34,096 nt of DNA from an uncultured bacterium (GTDB lineage: Bacteria; Bacteroidota; Bacteroidia; Bacteroidales; Bacteroidaceae): the NCBI GenBank assembly GCA_945869305.1, contig CAMBOH010000014.1:1-34096 (forward strand), read 5' to 3'. Shown piece by piece: positions 23,801-32,199 of this stretch. Numbering within the stretch: position 1 is the first letter of the stretch; every line of letters starts with the position of its first letter. The position numbers were made by a program, and so were the translations under genes. The notes beneath the pieces were generated by a model that saw nothing but the letters and a program-made list of their open reading frames with translations, had not been told where the DNA came from and searched no databases.

Positions 23801-26800
23801 GTTCACGCTCTTGCCCGACAGGATGGTCTGGTTCTTCATTTCCCACGGCTCTCTGATGGAGTTGTGGTTCAGGTCCTCCAGCTCGCGCCCGTCCAGAATC
23901 TTCCGGGTGTTGGTGGCTTTCAGCGTGATGGTCTTGCCGCTGCTCGTGATGATTACATCGTCGGCATCGGTCACCCCGTCGGCCTGGTAGGAGTGTTGGG
24001 TATAGAAGGCACCGTCTTTTCCTTCGGCCTTCTTGTGGCTCACACCTCCATAGATGCTCACGCCTTCAGGCACGAGGAAGGTGTTGCCACGAGAATAGTC
24101 GTACTGTCCCGATACCGTACGGTAGGGATAGTAGGTGCCTTGGCTCACGAAGACCTCGAACTTCAGGTTCTTCACCTTGCAGGTGCCGTCGCTCTCCTTC
24201 TTGCCGATGGCTCCGGGGTCATCTACTGTGACGGCCTCTTCGCCATACAGCTTGCGGGCATTCTGTATGTAGAGCAGGGCATCATCGAGCTTCTGCAGGG
24301 GGAAGGCAAACGAGCTTCCTTCCACATAGTCCTGGTCTGCCATGATGTTGTAGATGTCTTCGTCCACGTTTTCGGGCTTCACTACAAACAGGCGGGTGAT
24401 GAGCTTGGTTTTATCAGGCATGACCATCAGCGGGCCGTTGAAGGCGCGTGCGCCGATTTCAATAAAGTCCTTGTCCGTGGCAGTGATGTCGTTGCCCTCC
24501 CCATCCAGGTTGTAGGTCGTGCGCGGGTTGCCTGCCAGGTCGTGGGTTTCCAACGTAGGATAGTAGAAGTACTTTTCCGCTGCGACCGTCTTGTCTACGG
24601 TGCGCAGTTCGTTGTAGGTCTTGGCATCCATGCCCGCACGGGCCAATACCGAGTGGCGGTGCAGGTAGTAATAGGGGTCGTTTGTCAGGTCGAAGCGCAC
24701 GCCCTTGCTGTCTTCGGTGTGCACCGAAATGTTGTTCATACCCGGTGCGCGCAGGTTCTCGATGGCACTATAGGTGAAAGGATAGTAGATAGAAGTCTTT
24801 GTTTCGGCCGAGGTGGAGTAGGGGTCTGTCTGTCCGCACACATTGGCCGAGTTGTTGCCTGTGTTCTGCCACACCACGCTGCTGTTTACACGCAGGTTGT
24901 TGTTGAACCACAGTCCGCCGCCGGCATCATGGGCCTGGTTCTTTACAATGGTGCAGGAGTACAGGTGGGCAAAGCGTACAATGTTCTCCCACTCCGTAGG
25001 TTTGAAGCCGGCATCGCTGTTCTGCTTCACATAGACAGCACCGCCCCATTCTGCCGTATTGTCCTCCATTACGCAGCCGCTCACCAAAGCTCCTTCTTCC
25101 AGGAAGAGAGCACCGCCGCCATAGGCAGCCTGGTTGTTCTTCAGGATGCAGTTACGCACGTGGGCAAAGTTCGTCACGATGGCCGCTCCGCCGTAACGCT
25201 GTGTGTTCTGTTCGCGGTATTTCTCGCCAGTCACCACAATCTCGCCCGAGGCATCACCGTCTTCAATGAAGAGTCCGTCCAGTATGGCTCGTGCCTGAAC
25301 GTTTAATTTCTCTGAGGCGGTCGAGGAGGCTGGGTCGAGGGTAGGATCCGTTACATCGTTCCAGGAGGTCGTAGTGTGTCCCGTGCCAATTTTCTCTCCG
25401 TTCTCGTCAAACAGGTCATTGGTGAAGGTCACCACGTGATAGCAGTTCACATTCTGTCCGTCGGCGGTATAGGCGCCCGTCAGCTTGGTTTGGTTCGCAA
25501 TCACATCACGTGTGGTGAAGTCCTCGGTATATCCGCCCCACACCTCTACGCCACGGGGCACCATGAGCGTATAAGTGCGCGGGTTCTCCAACTCCAGGTC
25601 ATGCAGGTCGGTAATCGAGGAACGGCTGGGCGCATAGCCGCCCCCAGCTACACGTGCCAGTTTGACTATCACCTGCGTGTTGGGGTGGTCAAACTTATAG
25701 CGTCCGGCAGCATCCAGTACCTTCTGGAGCTTTTGCATACAGGCGGCGTTGGCGGCGTTGGCAGCTGATGCCGTGCCATGTCCCGGTCCTGTTACGAAGA
25801 ACGAAGCCGTAGGTGTTACGCCGTCATCGGCTGTACCTGTAGTGGGACTGATGCTGTAAGCTCCGTTGAACTCATAGGCTCCAATGTCTACCGTACAGTC
25901 TTGGATGCGGGTGTCGTAGGCAGCGTCGTAGTCAGGGAGCACAATGTCTCCCAGTTCAGCTGCATCGTCCAAGCCTGCATTGATGGCCTTCGAGCCTTTT
26001 ACTAATGTGTAGTCTCCGTTGTTAATGTCAGTAAAGGGGTCGTTGGCATCATATACAAATGTGCTTGCGTAGCTGCCAATGTTTTCTGTAGGAACTTTCG
26101 CTGTACTCTCAAACATGCAGTTCTTGATGACCACCGTGTTGGTGTTGCTTGAGAAGGCGTATCCGTTTCCGTTTTTGTTGTCATTATTGTAGATGAGCGT
26201 GTTGTACATATACAACTTGCCATTGCTGAACCAGTTACCCGTTTTGAGTGCGTGGTTGCCCATGTTTCGCGTAATGGTGTTGTTGTAGAACTCGCCGTTT
26301 TCAAAGAATACGGCACTTCCGTCCACGTATTCATTAAATGTGGTTAGTGCCCCCAGATACTGCACTTCATTCTGGGCAAAGCAGGTGTTGTAAACCACGC
26401 CTTTGCGCAGATACAATCCTCCTCCGAAGATATCAGTGTCGTAATATGTAGATGTACCCGGGTTGTTGAGCTTGTTGTTGCGAACAATGCAGTTGGCCAT
26501 TTCTCCGTCATTGCAGAAGACACCGCCACCACGCAAGTGGTTATATTCCTTGATAATGTTGTTTTCTACAACACAGTTCATGATGCGGCCATTCTTACGT
26601 AAGGCCACACCAGCTCCACCGTCACGTTGATGGGAAATGCGTACTCTTCCGTTGCGGATGGTAAAACCGTCCCAAGAGGTCATTACGTCAAACGGATTGA
26701 TGGCTGCATTTTTATATTCCATGTTATTGTCATCCCGATTGCCTCCTATGCGTGTGCCTTCATAATAGGGAAATGGCTGGGTCAATACGCGTTTCGACTT

Positions 26801-29800
26801 GTAGGCAGTCTGATAGTGATTCAGTTCGTACACAGGATATGTGCCTAAATCTTCCGCACTGCGGAACAGGTAGATTTCGTTGATGCGCTTGAACTTCGTT
26901 TCGCCACTGCCTGCTACGGCTACGATGGTCATACGGATGAAGCGGGCTTGGTAAGTCTGGCCGAAGTCTATGTTGAACCGCAGTTGAACGGGGGTGTCTT
27001 GGTCATAGATGGTCTGCCAGTTCATGTCGGCATCTGTAGCCGAGTAAGCAGATGCAGAACTTATCTCAACCTTCAGATGACGCATCTTGCGGTCATACTT
27101 AATATCGGGCTGACTCTGCAAAATCTGCAGAATGCGGAAATTCATCAGACTGCCAACATCCACTACTAACCAGTGAGGCAGTTCTGCATCGCCAGCCGAA
27201 TTGTATTTCTTCCATTGTGAGTGCCAGTAAGTGGACTCATCGCCGTCAATAATCAAATTGGCATAACCATTCGTCCCTTCAACTCCACCCGATGCTTCAC
27301 TCGAAAAAGCAGGCACACTCCATCCTTCCTTGGCGATGGGATTTGATGGAATTTGTTCAACGTTGATTCGCTTGCAGTCTTGGACTTTTGGCCCCCAACT
27401 GAACGTGTTATTTTCTATTTCTTCGTTGGTGTTGGTTTCGATGATGGTGTTGCAATCTTCCTTGCGTGGATTGCGTTCTGCCATACCGGGATTTCCTGTG
27501 GAAGGAAAACCACCGTACACTTGTACACTGTTACGCATGAAGAAACCGTCGCGACGCAAATATTCGCCAGCAGCTACCCATACTTGAACAGTCTTGTTCA
27601 AATCGACTGTAGAGAGTGTCAGAGCAGAGGAGGTAAGGGTTAAATCGGTCTCAACAGATGACATGTCGCCTCCCATATAGGCTGATTTGTCCGTGTTGTA
27701 TAGGATCTTGTTGCTCTCATCCTTCTTCAGCGACCGGTAGTAAGCCTCGTCCACTGCCCACTGCAAGCCGGTGAGGGCTGCATCTTCAGCATAAAGCTCG
27801 GCATCATAGCCTTGGAAGCCATGGTCGTTGGTGTAGAGGGTGCAATTGCCATTGATGGCTTTGGACCATGAAGAGCCGTCACCGCCCTTGTCGGTAGTGT
27901 TGCCATAGTCGCGCACATAGATGATGCGGCCTTGCTGAGGCTGGTAACCTTCGCTTTCCGTGTCGTTGTTCTCTACAGCCCCAATATCGGCGGCACCACC
28001 ATAGGTACGGGTGATGTTTGTGCTGATGTCCGTGCCCGACATGCTGGCATCGGCGGCCGCATTGACCATGGGGTTCATGTTTCGGGGCATGAAGTTGACT
28101 GTGCCGCCATAGTTGGTGAGGTCACCTTCTTCGGTAGCACCGATGTTCTTGGTGGGATTGACAAATACGGGGTAGGTATAGATTTCTTTCGTGATGCCCT
28201 CTGCCGTGGTCTCGCTGCGCAGATAGGTCAGCTTGTTCTCCGTGTTGGTCAGTCCTGCAGGCACGGTAGCTGAGGCATCGAGCAGGTTGTTCGTGCCTGA
28301 AAGGGTCGCACCCGTTTCTAACAGGATAGGGGAAATAAAGGCTGTGTTGGCGTTGTCGGCCAGTTCCTCCGAGCGGGCAAAAGCCTGGGTGGCATTGGCC
28401 CATATCATGGAGTTGTCGAGCTGTACCGTTGCACCGGCACCCTTGATTTGCAGGGCGTAACCCACATTCTTCAGAATGTTGCAGTGGTTGAACTTTACCT
28501 GTACCGAACCGCCTGCTTCGCTCTCGATGTAAATGGCCGAAGGCGTAGTGGCAGCCGTCTCAAAGGTTGAGGTGTTGTTGTGGATGATGCAGTTCTCAAA
28601 CTCTACCTCAATCTCCACATCGCTGCGACTGCTTTGCACGAAGACTGCCGCGCCACGTTCCGAAGTACAGTTGGCAACGATGCAGTTGCGCACTTTGTTG
28701 CCAATCATCGAACCGTAGCCGCCAATCTTGTCTTGTAGCAGCACGGCACCGCCATCACGCAGAATGGGGTTGAAGTATAGCTCCGAACCTGTGCCGACAG
28801 TGTTGTTCAAGTCCTTGTTGGGCAGTGAGTAGGCGTAAGCCAAGCGGAATCCGTCGACAATCGCATGGTTCGCTCCGCCGAAACCGATTACGTGACAGGT
28901 GTTGAACTGGTAACCGTTGTCAATGATGTTGGCCGATATGGTCGTCAGGTTCTTCAGGGGATCGCGGCCCGAGAGGTCGCGGTCGGTCGCGGCATCAGGA
29001 TACCCGCCGAACAGGTGGACGTTGTCCTGCATTTGCAGGTAAGAGGTACGCATACGTGTCGAGTAGTACGTACCGGCGGTGGTACAGGTACCTGCCTTCA
29101 CCACGATTTGCAGGGTCGCCGTGGTGGGCATAGTGCCTGTGGTGGTCGAGCTGGCCGCTGCACCGTCGTAGTATTCTATCTCCTGACCCTTGTACGAGCT
29201 GAACCACAGCAGCGCGTCGTTGATGTTGCCGAGCGGGGCAGCCCAGCTGTGTCCCACGTGTGTTGCAGTCGAAAGGTCCATGATTTCGCGGTCGGGGTCG
29301 ACAAAGAGGGTGTATGCCTTCTGTGCATTGTCCTCGATGGAAGGCAGCAGCACAGGGGCATACTTCGTGCGTTCCGACACATAGGCGCCGAGCGAGGTGC
29401 GTGGCGCGAAGCTCTTGCCGTCTATGTCGGTCGTGATGTGTGAGCGCAGGGCGCGTTCGTTAATGGCAAAGTCCACTATCTGTACGCCACGCTCACGCAG
29501 CGGCGAAAAGCCTGCGGGCTTCCAGCGGCTTTCGGGGGTGGCGGCCGCATCGGTCTCCACGCCGCAGGGAATGTCATCGACGGCCTTGCCGTCAGTGCCC
29601 GGCAGGAAGTCGGGGAATCGGCCTCCTGTACCCGAATTGACTGCTCCTACGGCCATCACTTCGAGCTTTGAGGTCGAGGTCCAGTCGGCCAAGTCGTGGT
29701 TCGACACGGCAGTGTAGTTCATGTAGGGCTTCAACACGTCGGTCGAGTTGGGCGTATAGGCGGCATACTGTACATTGTCGTTGGCATCCACCTGACCGCC

Positions 29801-30961
29801 CCACAGCACGGAGTTGACAATCATGGCTGCGTTGTCGACATAGACTCCGGCACTGCGGCCATAGCGTCGGCCCTGGATGATGATGTTGGGACCTGTACAC
29901 TTGTTGCGCACCACCGAACAGTGGTTCATTTGTCCACCCTGATACAGGAACACACCTCCGCCTTCGGTCGTAGTCGTATTGTTCGACACCACGCAGCCGG
30001 CCATTGCGGGATTGAAACATTCCATGCCGGCTACACCTTCAGCCGAAAGGGCTGCGCCGCCGCCTATGCGGGCCGTGTTGTTGTGAATCAGCGAGTGGAG
30101 CACCTTGCCGTTTCCCTCCACACAGACACCTCCGCCGTAACCGGCCACGATGCCCAGTCCCAAGCACTGGTTGGTATGCAGGTAGCAATAGTCCACTTCA
30201 CCTCCGCCGTCCAAATAGAGACCGCCGCCTCGGCGGGTCGATTCGTTCTTCTGTACGATGCAGTGTTTCAGCTGTGCCCCTTCCACCATGTAGGCTCCGC
30301 CGCCAAAGGCATTGTGCTCGCGGTCGTTCTCTACAGTGCGGTTGCCAGCACATCCGCCTTCGATGGTGAAGCCGTCCATCAGGGCCGTGCCGTTCAGCGG
30401 CTTGGCGCGTCCGTTCTCGTCAAATCCGTTGGTCGCAAACCATACCACGTGGTAGGAGTTGCCTGGAAAGGAGGTGTCGTAGACCTCCTTCTTGGCGTTC
30501 CACGTAAAGGTGGTCGGGGTCGATGAGGAGTGGTTGCCCGACAGGATGGTCTCATACTTCAGCTCCCAGGGTTTGCCTGTCGCGCTCTTCATTTCGCGGT
30601 TTTCGGGCAGCAGGTCATCGCCTGTTTCCGTACCGGCATATCCGCCATAGACGCTGATGCCGCCATAGAGCTTGAAGGCGGTGAAGAGCACACCGCCGCC
30701 CATCTGCTCGGTACTTTCGGTGGGCTTGTAGGTGCCTTGGGCCACATAGATGCAGCCGCCTTCGGTAATGCCGGCCTGCACCATGTGGTTATGCAGGTCG
30801 TTGATGGCATCTTGCAGGTTGTTCTTGGCAGTGGCCCAGCTCAGACCATCACCAGCATAAGTACCTGTAGTGGTGACATAACGCACTAACTGGGCATGCG
30901 CAGCCTGCATGATGAGACTGAGCAGCATAGTGAAGGCTATATGAAGGTAGCGTTTGCGCAT
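17870..30961 (-). CDS. Giant (4363 aa) secreted multi-module parallel beta-helix protein with discoidin domain and C-terminal sorting-like domain
   Basis: One uninterrupted frame with a signal peptide (MRKRYLHIAFTMLLSLIMQA, cleavage near AHA-Q23). About seven modules follow, starting near residues 25, 540, 1006, 1711, 2182, 2948 and 3428. Typical openings are LVRYVTTTGTYAGDGLSWAT, RIIYVRDYGNTTDKGGDGSS and RVIYTDPNKMTTGTGETW, then LQxAI. Module bodies carry right-handed beta-helix rungs (FGGGAYMVEGAQLKHCIVQK, GGGVFLYQG) and several end in DIGAYE or a variant, as in choice-of-anchor Q proteins. One discoidin-like (F5/8 type C) domain lies at about 1214-1372. The last 70 residues (ITARQGYIRIEGL, RIAVYDASGRLLLSDQ, AAPFLPGNYVVKVEGYSRKV) resemble type IX secretion sorting domains. 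It is downstream of three fimbrial genes on the same strand, 65 bp after the nearest. A surface adhesin or glycan-binding role is inference. Confidence 0.88.
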   Translation of the reverse strand: MRKRYLHIAFTMLLSLIMQAAHAQLVRYVTTTGTYAGDGLSWATAKNNLQDAINDLHNHMVQAGITEGGCIYVAQGTYKPTESTEQMGGGVLFTAFKLYGGISVYGGYAGTETGDDLLPENREMKSATGKPWELKYETILSGNHSSSTPTTFTWNAKKEVYDTSFPGNSYHVVWFATNGFDENGRAKPLNGTALMDGFTIEGGCAGNRTVENDREHNAFGGGAYMVEGAQLKHCIVQKNESTRRGGGLYLDGGGEVDYCYLHTNQCLGLGIVAGYGGGVCVEGNGKVLHSLIHNNTARIGGGAALSAEGVAGMECFNPAMAGCVVSNNTTTTEGGGVFLYQGGQMNHCSVVRNKCTGPNIIIQGRRYGRSAGVYVDNAAMIVNSVLWGGQVDANDNVQYAAYTPNSTDVLKPYMNYTAVSNHDLADWTSTSKLEVMAVGAVNSGTGGRFPDFLPGTDGKAVDDIPCGVETDAAATPESRWKPAGFSPLRERGVQIVDFAINERALRSHITTDIDGKSFAPRTSLGAYVSERTKYAPVLLPSIEDNAQKAYTLFVDPDREIMDLSTATHVGHSWAAPLGNINDALLWFSSYKGQEIEYYDGAAASSTTTGTMPTTATLQIVVKAGTCTTAGTYYSTRMRTSYLQMQDNVHLFGGYPDAATDRDLSGRDPLKNLTTISANIIDNGYQFNTCHVIGFGGANHAIVDGFRLAYAYSLPNKDLNNTVGTGSELYFNPILRDGGAVLLQDKIGGYGSMIGNKVRNCIVANCTSERGAAVFVQSSRSDVEIEVEFENCIIHNNTSTFETAATTPSAIYIESEAGGSVQVKFNHCNILKNVGYALQIKGAGATVQLDNSMIWANATQAFARSEELADNANTAFISPILLETGATLSGTNNLLDASATVPAGLTNTENKLTYLRSETTAEGITKEIYTYPVFVNPTKNIGATEEGDLTNYGGTVNFMPRNMNPMVNAAADASMSGTDISTNITRTYGGAADIGAVENNDTESEGYQPQQGRIIYVRDYGNTTDKGGDGSSWSKAINGNCTLYTNDHGFQGYDAELYAEDAALTGLQWAVDEAYYRSLKKDESNKILYNTDKSAYMGGDMSSVETDLTLTSSALTLSTVDLNKTVQVWVAAGEYLRRDGFFMRNSVQVYGGFPSTGNPGMAERNPRKEDCNTIIETNTNEEIENNTFSWGPKVQDCKRINVEQIPSNPIAKEGWSVPAFSSEASGGVEGTNGYANLIIDGDESTYWHSQWKKYNSAGDAELPHWLVVDVGSLMNFRILQILQSQPDIKYDRKMRHLKVEISSASAYSATDADMNWQTIYDQDTPVQLRFNIDFGQTYQARFIRMTIVAVAGSGETKFKRINEIYLFRSAEDLGTYPVYELNHYQTAYKSKRVLTQPFPYYEGTRIGGNRDDNNMEYKNAAINPFDVMTSWDGFTIRNGRVRISHQRDGGAGVALRKNGRIMNCVVENNIIKEYNHLRGGGVFCNDGEMANCIVRNNKLNNPGTSTYYDTDIFGGGLYLRKGVVYNTCFAQNEVQYLGALTTFNEYVDGSAVFFENGEFYNNTITRNMGNHALKTGNWFSNGKLYMYNTLIYNNDNKNGNGYAFSSNTNTVVIKNCMFESTAKVPTENIGSYASTFVYDANDPFTDINNGDYTLVKGSKAINAGLDDAAELGDIVLPDYDAAYDTRIQDCTVDIGAYEFNGAYSISPTTGTADDGVTPTASFFVTGPGHGTASAANAANAACMQKLQKVLDAAGRYKFDHPNTQVIVKLARVAGGGYAPSRSSITDLHDLELENPRTYTLMVPRGVEVWGGYTEDFTTRDVIANQTKLTGAYTADGQNVNCYHVVTFTNDLFDENGEKIGTGHTTTSWNDVTDPTLDPASSTASEKLNVQARAILDGLFIEDGDASGEIVVTGEKYREQNTQRYGGAAIVTNFAHVRNCILKNNQAAYGGGALFLEEGALVSGCVMEDNTAEWGGAVYVKQNSDAGFKPTEWENIVRFAHLYSCTIVKNQAHDAGGGLWFNNNLRVNSSVVWQNTGNNSANVCGQTDPYSTSAETKTSIYYPFTYSAIENLRAPGMNNISVHTEDSKGVRFDLTNDPYYYLHRHSVLARAGMDAKTYNELRTVDKTVAAEKYFYYPTLETHDLAGNPRTTYNLDGEGNDITATDKDFIEIGARAFNGPLMVMPDKTKLITRLFVVKPENVDEDIYNIMADQDYVEGSSFAFPLQKLDDALLYIQNARKLYGEEAVTVDDPGAIGKKESDGTCKVKNLKFEVFVSQGTYYPYRTVSGQYDYSRGNTFLVPEGVSIYGGVSHKKAEGKDGAFYTQHSYQADGVTDADDVIITSSGKTITLKATNTRKILDGRELEDLNHNSIREPWEMKNQTILSGKSVNSESADNVYHVITCIADEDYVGTLPEGTSETSSLIIADTEREYTGVPIVLDGLQIMDGKAMGYDKSSVTNAYTYYRGGGVLVDGNWFKATRTDEGELPESDENYTRAADPRSVGRRSIPLTVRNCEFTNNRAGAGGAIFSNGVVELYSCNFAQNAAKRRAETNAPAEAQRSNGNGGAVFSSYVLSAVNTIFANNEAGVAEETGDLSLLDEVGSRGGAVFHAANGQYGSMQLMNCNFVRNQALSYPALYVLYPNRGGLLRKENPHKVINSIFWQNVVRTGDDITVNGEQKQMSLACNYWNRINQAFVAERLEFTDSRTDDDGNPQIGEMLWFCAYEDGLGCVPHFDDRNVIDYRTAEYTDVDAADPTLDKYIPVDVFTNVTYYERDEDGNIVQKTATNNGENAKYKWVTNNIYLAADNNALDGPNFVNPSLGAGVNNYLPSADWMVSRQNNLTDNGWTRIRQSVTADENGTAYSCEFVDSDPSDNFPADAHGIYADTRKVRTQQGGSGLYIKMPIGDERYMQSASTDAILYRISKDPNPSQHQTFIDLGVYEYQHMPLIPSTAEEVDILWVSTQEKPENGEANGSSWLQPTSDLQRAIETLLASRNNHRKQINIIEGNYSPIYTIDSYMSFTINTGSLNTAATLPEHRGTTANGDFGIHSLTFQGGWSKDVKDVRDVEAYPTVWEMAGRSGVASEKMSTLLRISDAHNWYNTGSAATTVPATGEQKQRVIPIEIDGVTFQNTYGNQPESGSDMGEGAAIHYAPQYQYKLNSSGKPFGTEGNYIIDTETGGEKKLALAPAGKPKLTIGRSVCRLNGTGSTVPAVTIGEGGGYSIIYNTLFHSNAGRSLTANNTRVVNCTFALNGDKVKLLDDRSATTSTHSLLMNSLLWRNGAANQDDDPTDAYEYELPSVTADYLAHNAIYGSVYTGDDTVNPDNGVISIKVGKGSYNTTNHSLTGTNSDVLGGPNFMNPLPQAVSEDDKLLRDFHLRPSARTINQGDDLTYAKQALDKAAALTDAEKSAETDLAYMPRFKSVGIDRGAYEFQGELQRVIYTDPNKMTTGTGETWGSPYGYGDLQSAIDLAAVFYTINGKRAYVFCKGGQKTGETLTPRAGVNVYAGIASNYTREATKEKTDDGDDTDGGFAEEDLHDYITYVLGDRTGIVTPNDSRTGISGIQTTGAYPVYALMDGFDVTPAANVTRPVIDLGDADKALPVAVRNSVVHDTYNINTVSENGAAAAVRLRGGLLYNVLVRDCPASQPGVAATWLGTKARAVNCTFLGKGENGYAIETKASVPQVFHSITWNPDHTGSEPVARLGTTASAYQNCNTNEEGYPFARYLQPVADNHPARPAAYTGNQDLWYQLEEMSKQMDCTDTGITHETLYSNLQSALGLTETERQTLIDYNSDRDLLGNPRLPQYNALIDRGCYETWNVPEGTAAQATYHYDGTGTAGSLSGGRRHPQEGSVVYLHAGASLVMSRDDFNPESAGAAGRNEVLRPGYLLLREGASLYSEGTAVSLPHVGVERTISNANAGALVALPYAFDYSQARLVSYHEAGGQLQQAVPGAGTEVFYYDGAQRAEGGYEAQTSNSPCWKEWPVGEREACMGVWYKPATAGTYRFTAADVTALGTAPIYREGYYGDTSEKQKTVSLTQADNRNTNGSKPDYTTPENMGWNLVGCPYLVSDYVSWANGEATDFDPEAYPMSLPRFVYTTDAAGQFTSWPSWKAPTEGSFAPAHAFFTQTATLQATETLTFTLPHYTDAPVAAVPRPCLSFTDGSGQSDVVTLQPCAEATEDMGFHLGSDGLHWAPLNPKLPQLYAASTGTAHLDWMGTAPVGTEIPLGLYSGAGGSCTFSLPSPETYATFTHVWLTDRLTGRVTDLKQNTYTVPLEADETTDIRFTLKFGGIAPNPGNSGEQALYQITARQGYIRIEGLTGGERIAVYDASGRLLLSDQARTNLYAAPFLPGNYVVKVEGYSRKVQVAP
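26845..27322 (-). other. Discoidin (F5/8 type C)-like domain within the giant protein
   Basis: Residues about 1214-1372 read as a carbohydrate-binding discoidin fold: LIIDGDESTYWHSQW, HWLVVDVGSLMNFRILQILQ, MRHLKVEISSAS, FGQTYQARFIRMTIVA, INEIYLFRS. The order of W-H-S-x-W, the L-V-V-D-x-G strand and the R-F-I-R-M strand is characteristic. It is inserted between the opening of the third beta-helix module and its rungs, and lies in a segment visibly richer in A+T than the rest of the gene. Confidence 0.8.
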
Positions 30962-30980
30962 GGTGAAAGGGTTTTGTTGT

Positions 30981-31020
30981 TTTCTATAGTTACCTATAGT
31001 TTTCTATAGCTTTCTATTTT
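30981..31020. repeat. 10 bp tandem repeats containing CTATAG just upstream of the giant gene
   Basis: TTTCTATAGT, TACCTATAGT, TTTCTATAGC, TTTCTATTTT: four units with an exact 10 bp period, close to one helical turn, in the 65 bp between the lipoprotein stop and the giant gene start. The palindromic CTATAG therefore faces the same side of the helix three times. It may be a protein-binding array or a slippage-prone spacer. Confidence 0.85.
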
Positions 31021-31026
31021 TCTTGC

Positions 31027-32178
31027 TTAGTTGGTAATCTGCGTCTTGATATTCACCCCGACGGCAATCCAGGAGGTGAAGACAGGGTCGGGGGTGAAGG
31101 GTTGGCTGAAGTTCTTCTTTGTGCCCATGCCGTCGGTAATGGTTTCGCCGTTCTTTCCTAAGCGTACCTCAAAGGGATACACGCTTTCGGTGGCCGAGGT
31201 CTTGCGGTAGTGCTGCGGCACGTAGACCACACGGCGGCCCTGCCAGTAGGTGCTGGGATCCAGGTTGCCGGCAGCCGTACTGGTGTTGAGGATGCCGCGG
31301 CTTTCGGTCGCGGTGTAAGTCTGTGTGCCCTGGTCATCGACATTTTCCGTGGGGCGGAACAGATAACAGGACGTTTTCGGTAGGTTCTCTATCTCGAAGA
31401 AGGTGATGGCGTTGTCCTGACGGAAACTTTCCTCTACCTCCCACTTTACGTCTAAGCGTGCCGCCACGTGGTAGAGCACGACATCCACGTGCGACACTTT
31501 CTCTGTCGCATCCAGAATCGTGCCATAGTAGAGCTTGTCTGTCTTGTTCTCCTCGCTGGGCGGAAGCGGTTCGCCCGTGAGTTGTCCCAGCGTGCTGTTG
31601 TAGGCATATACCAGATTGTAAGGGGTGGCATAGAGGTTTTTCATGAAGGTGTTCTTCTCCTCGGGGGTGTCGCCCTGCACGCTGTAGGTCATTTGGCTCA
31701 TATTCTCGATGGTAGGCGTGGCAGGCAGTTCGCTGAGTGAGGTGATTTCGCGGTCGGCCACGGCAGCCAACACGCGGCCCGACTTGATGCTGTTGGGCAT
31801 GATTACGTTGATGTCGCCCGTGTAATGGTATATTTCGGATTTAACCGCGTCCTGTTGCCATTGGTCGGGATTCAGGCTCACATGTCCTTTGCCGGCAGTC
31901 GAACCGGGGTACATCAGTCTGACTGTACCCGCCTCGTTCAGCTGGTCGTTGGTAAGCACATAGATATAGGCGTGTTTGGGCAGTGTGAACTGCTCCGCTT
32001 CGCCGGGGTCTCCCGGTGTGCGGCTGTTGAGGCTGCTGCCGGTCATCACGCTCAGCTTGATGGGAACGCGCGTGCTTTGGGGCAGCTCCTCCTCATTGTT
32101 ACAGCCGGCAAGCAATAGGGCTGCCAAGAGCAGCCCGCACAGTTTCGTAGCCGATAGGCGATAGGTTGGGTTCTGCAT
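31027..32178 (-). CDS. Fimbrillin-like lipoprotein of a type V (Mfa/Fim-like) pilus operon
   Basis: A 383 aa protein starting MQNPTYRLSATKLCG, with a lipoprotein signal ending LLLAGC (lipid-attached Cys26). The frame is open further upstream to 32337, but that part is translated TCCGGA repeat, so 32178 is used. The mature region opens with VPIKLSVMTG and has long beta-rich segments (HAYIYVLTND, VDVVLYHVAARLDVKWEVEE, RRVVYVPQHYRKT) as in Bacteroidales fimbrial subunits made as lipoproteins and assembled by donor-strand exchange. It sits third in the order fimbrillin, FimB/Mfa2-type, this gene, giant gene, the place of accessory subunits such as mfa3-mfa5 in Porphyromonas gingivalis. The exact subunit class is uncertain. 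Confidence 0.75.
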   Translation of the reverse strand: MQNPTYRLSATKLCGLLLAALLLAGCNNEEELPQSTRVPIKLSVMTGSSLNSRTPGDPGEAEQFTLPKHAYIYVLTNDQLNEAGTVRLMYPGSTAGKGHVSLNPDQWQQDAVKSEIYHYTGDINVIMPNSIKSGRVLAAVADREITSLSELPATPTIENMSQMTYSVQGDTPEEKNTFMKNLYATPYNLVYAYNSTLGQLTGEPLPPSEENKTDKLYYGTILDATEKVSHVDVVLYHVAARLDVKWEVEESFRQDNAITFFEIENLPKTSCYLFRPTENVDDQGTQTYTATESRGILNTSTAAGNLDPSTYWQGRRVVYVPQHYRKTSATESVYPFEVRLGKNGETITDGMGTKKNFSQPFTPDPVFTSWIAVGVNIKTQITN

Positions 32179-32199
32179 GGGGCTTAGGGTTCTGGGGGT

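Noticed and set aside
23864-25306. Long plus-strand open frame (about 480 codons) inside the giant gene region
   Set aside because: The minus-strand frame shows signal peptide, repeated modules and end motifs across the whole 13 kb; the plus frame has no recognisable features.
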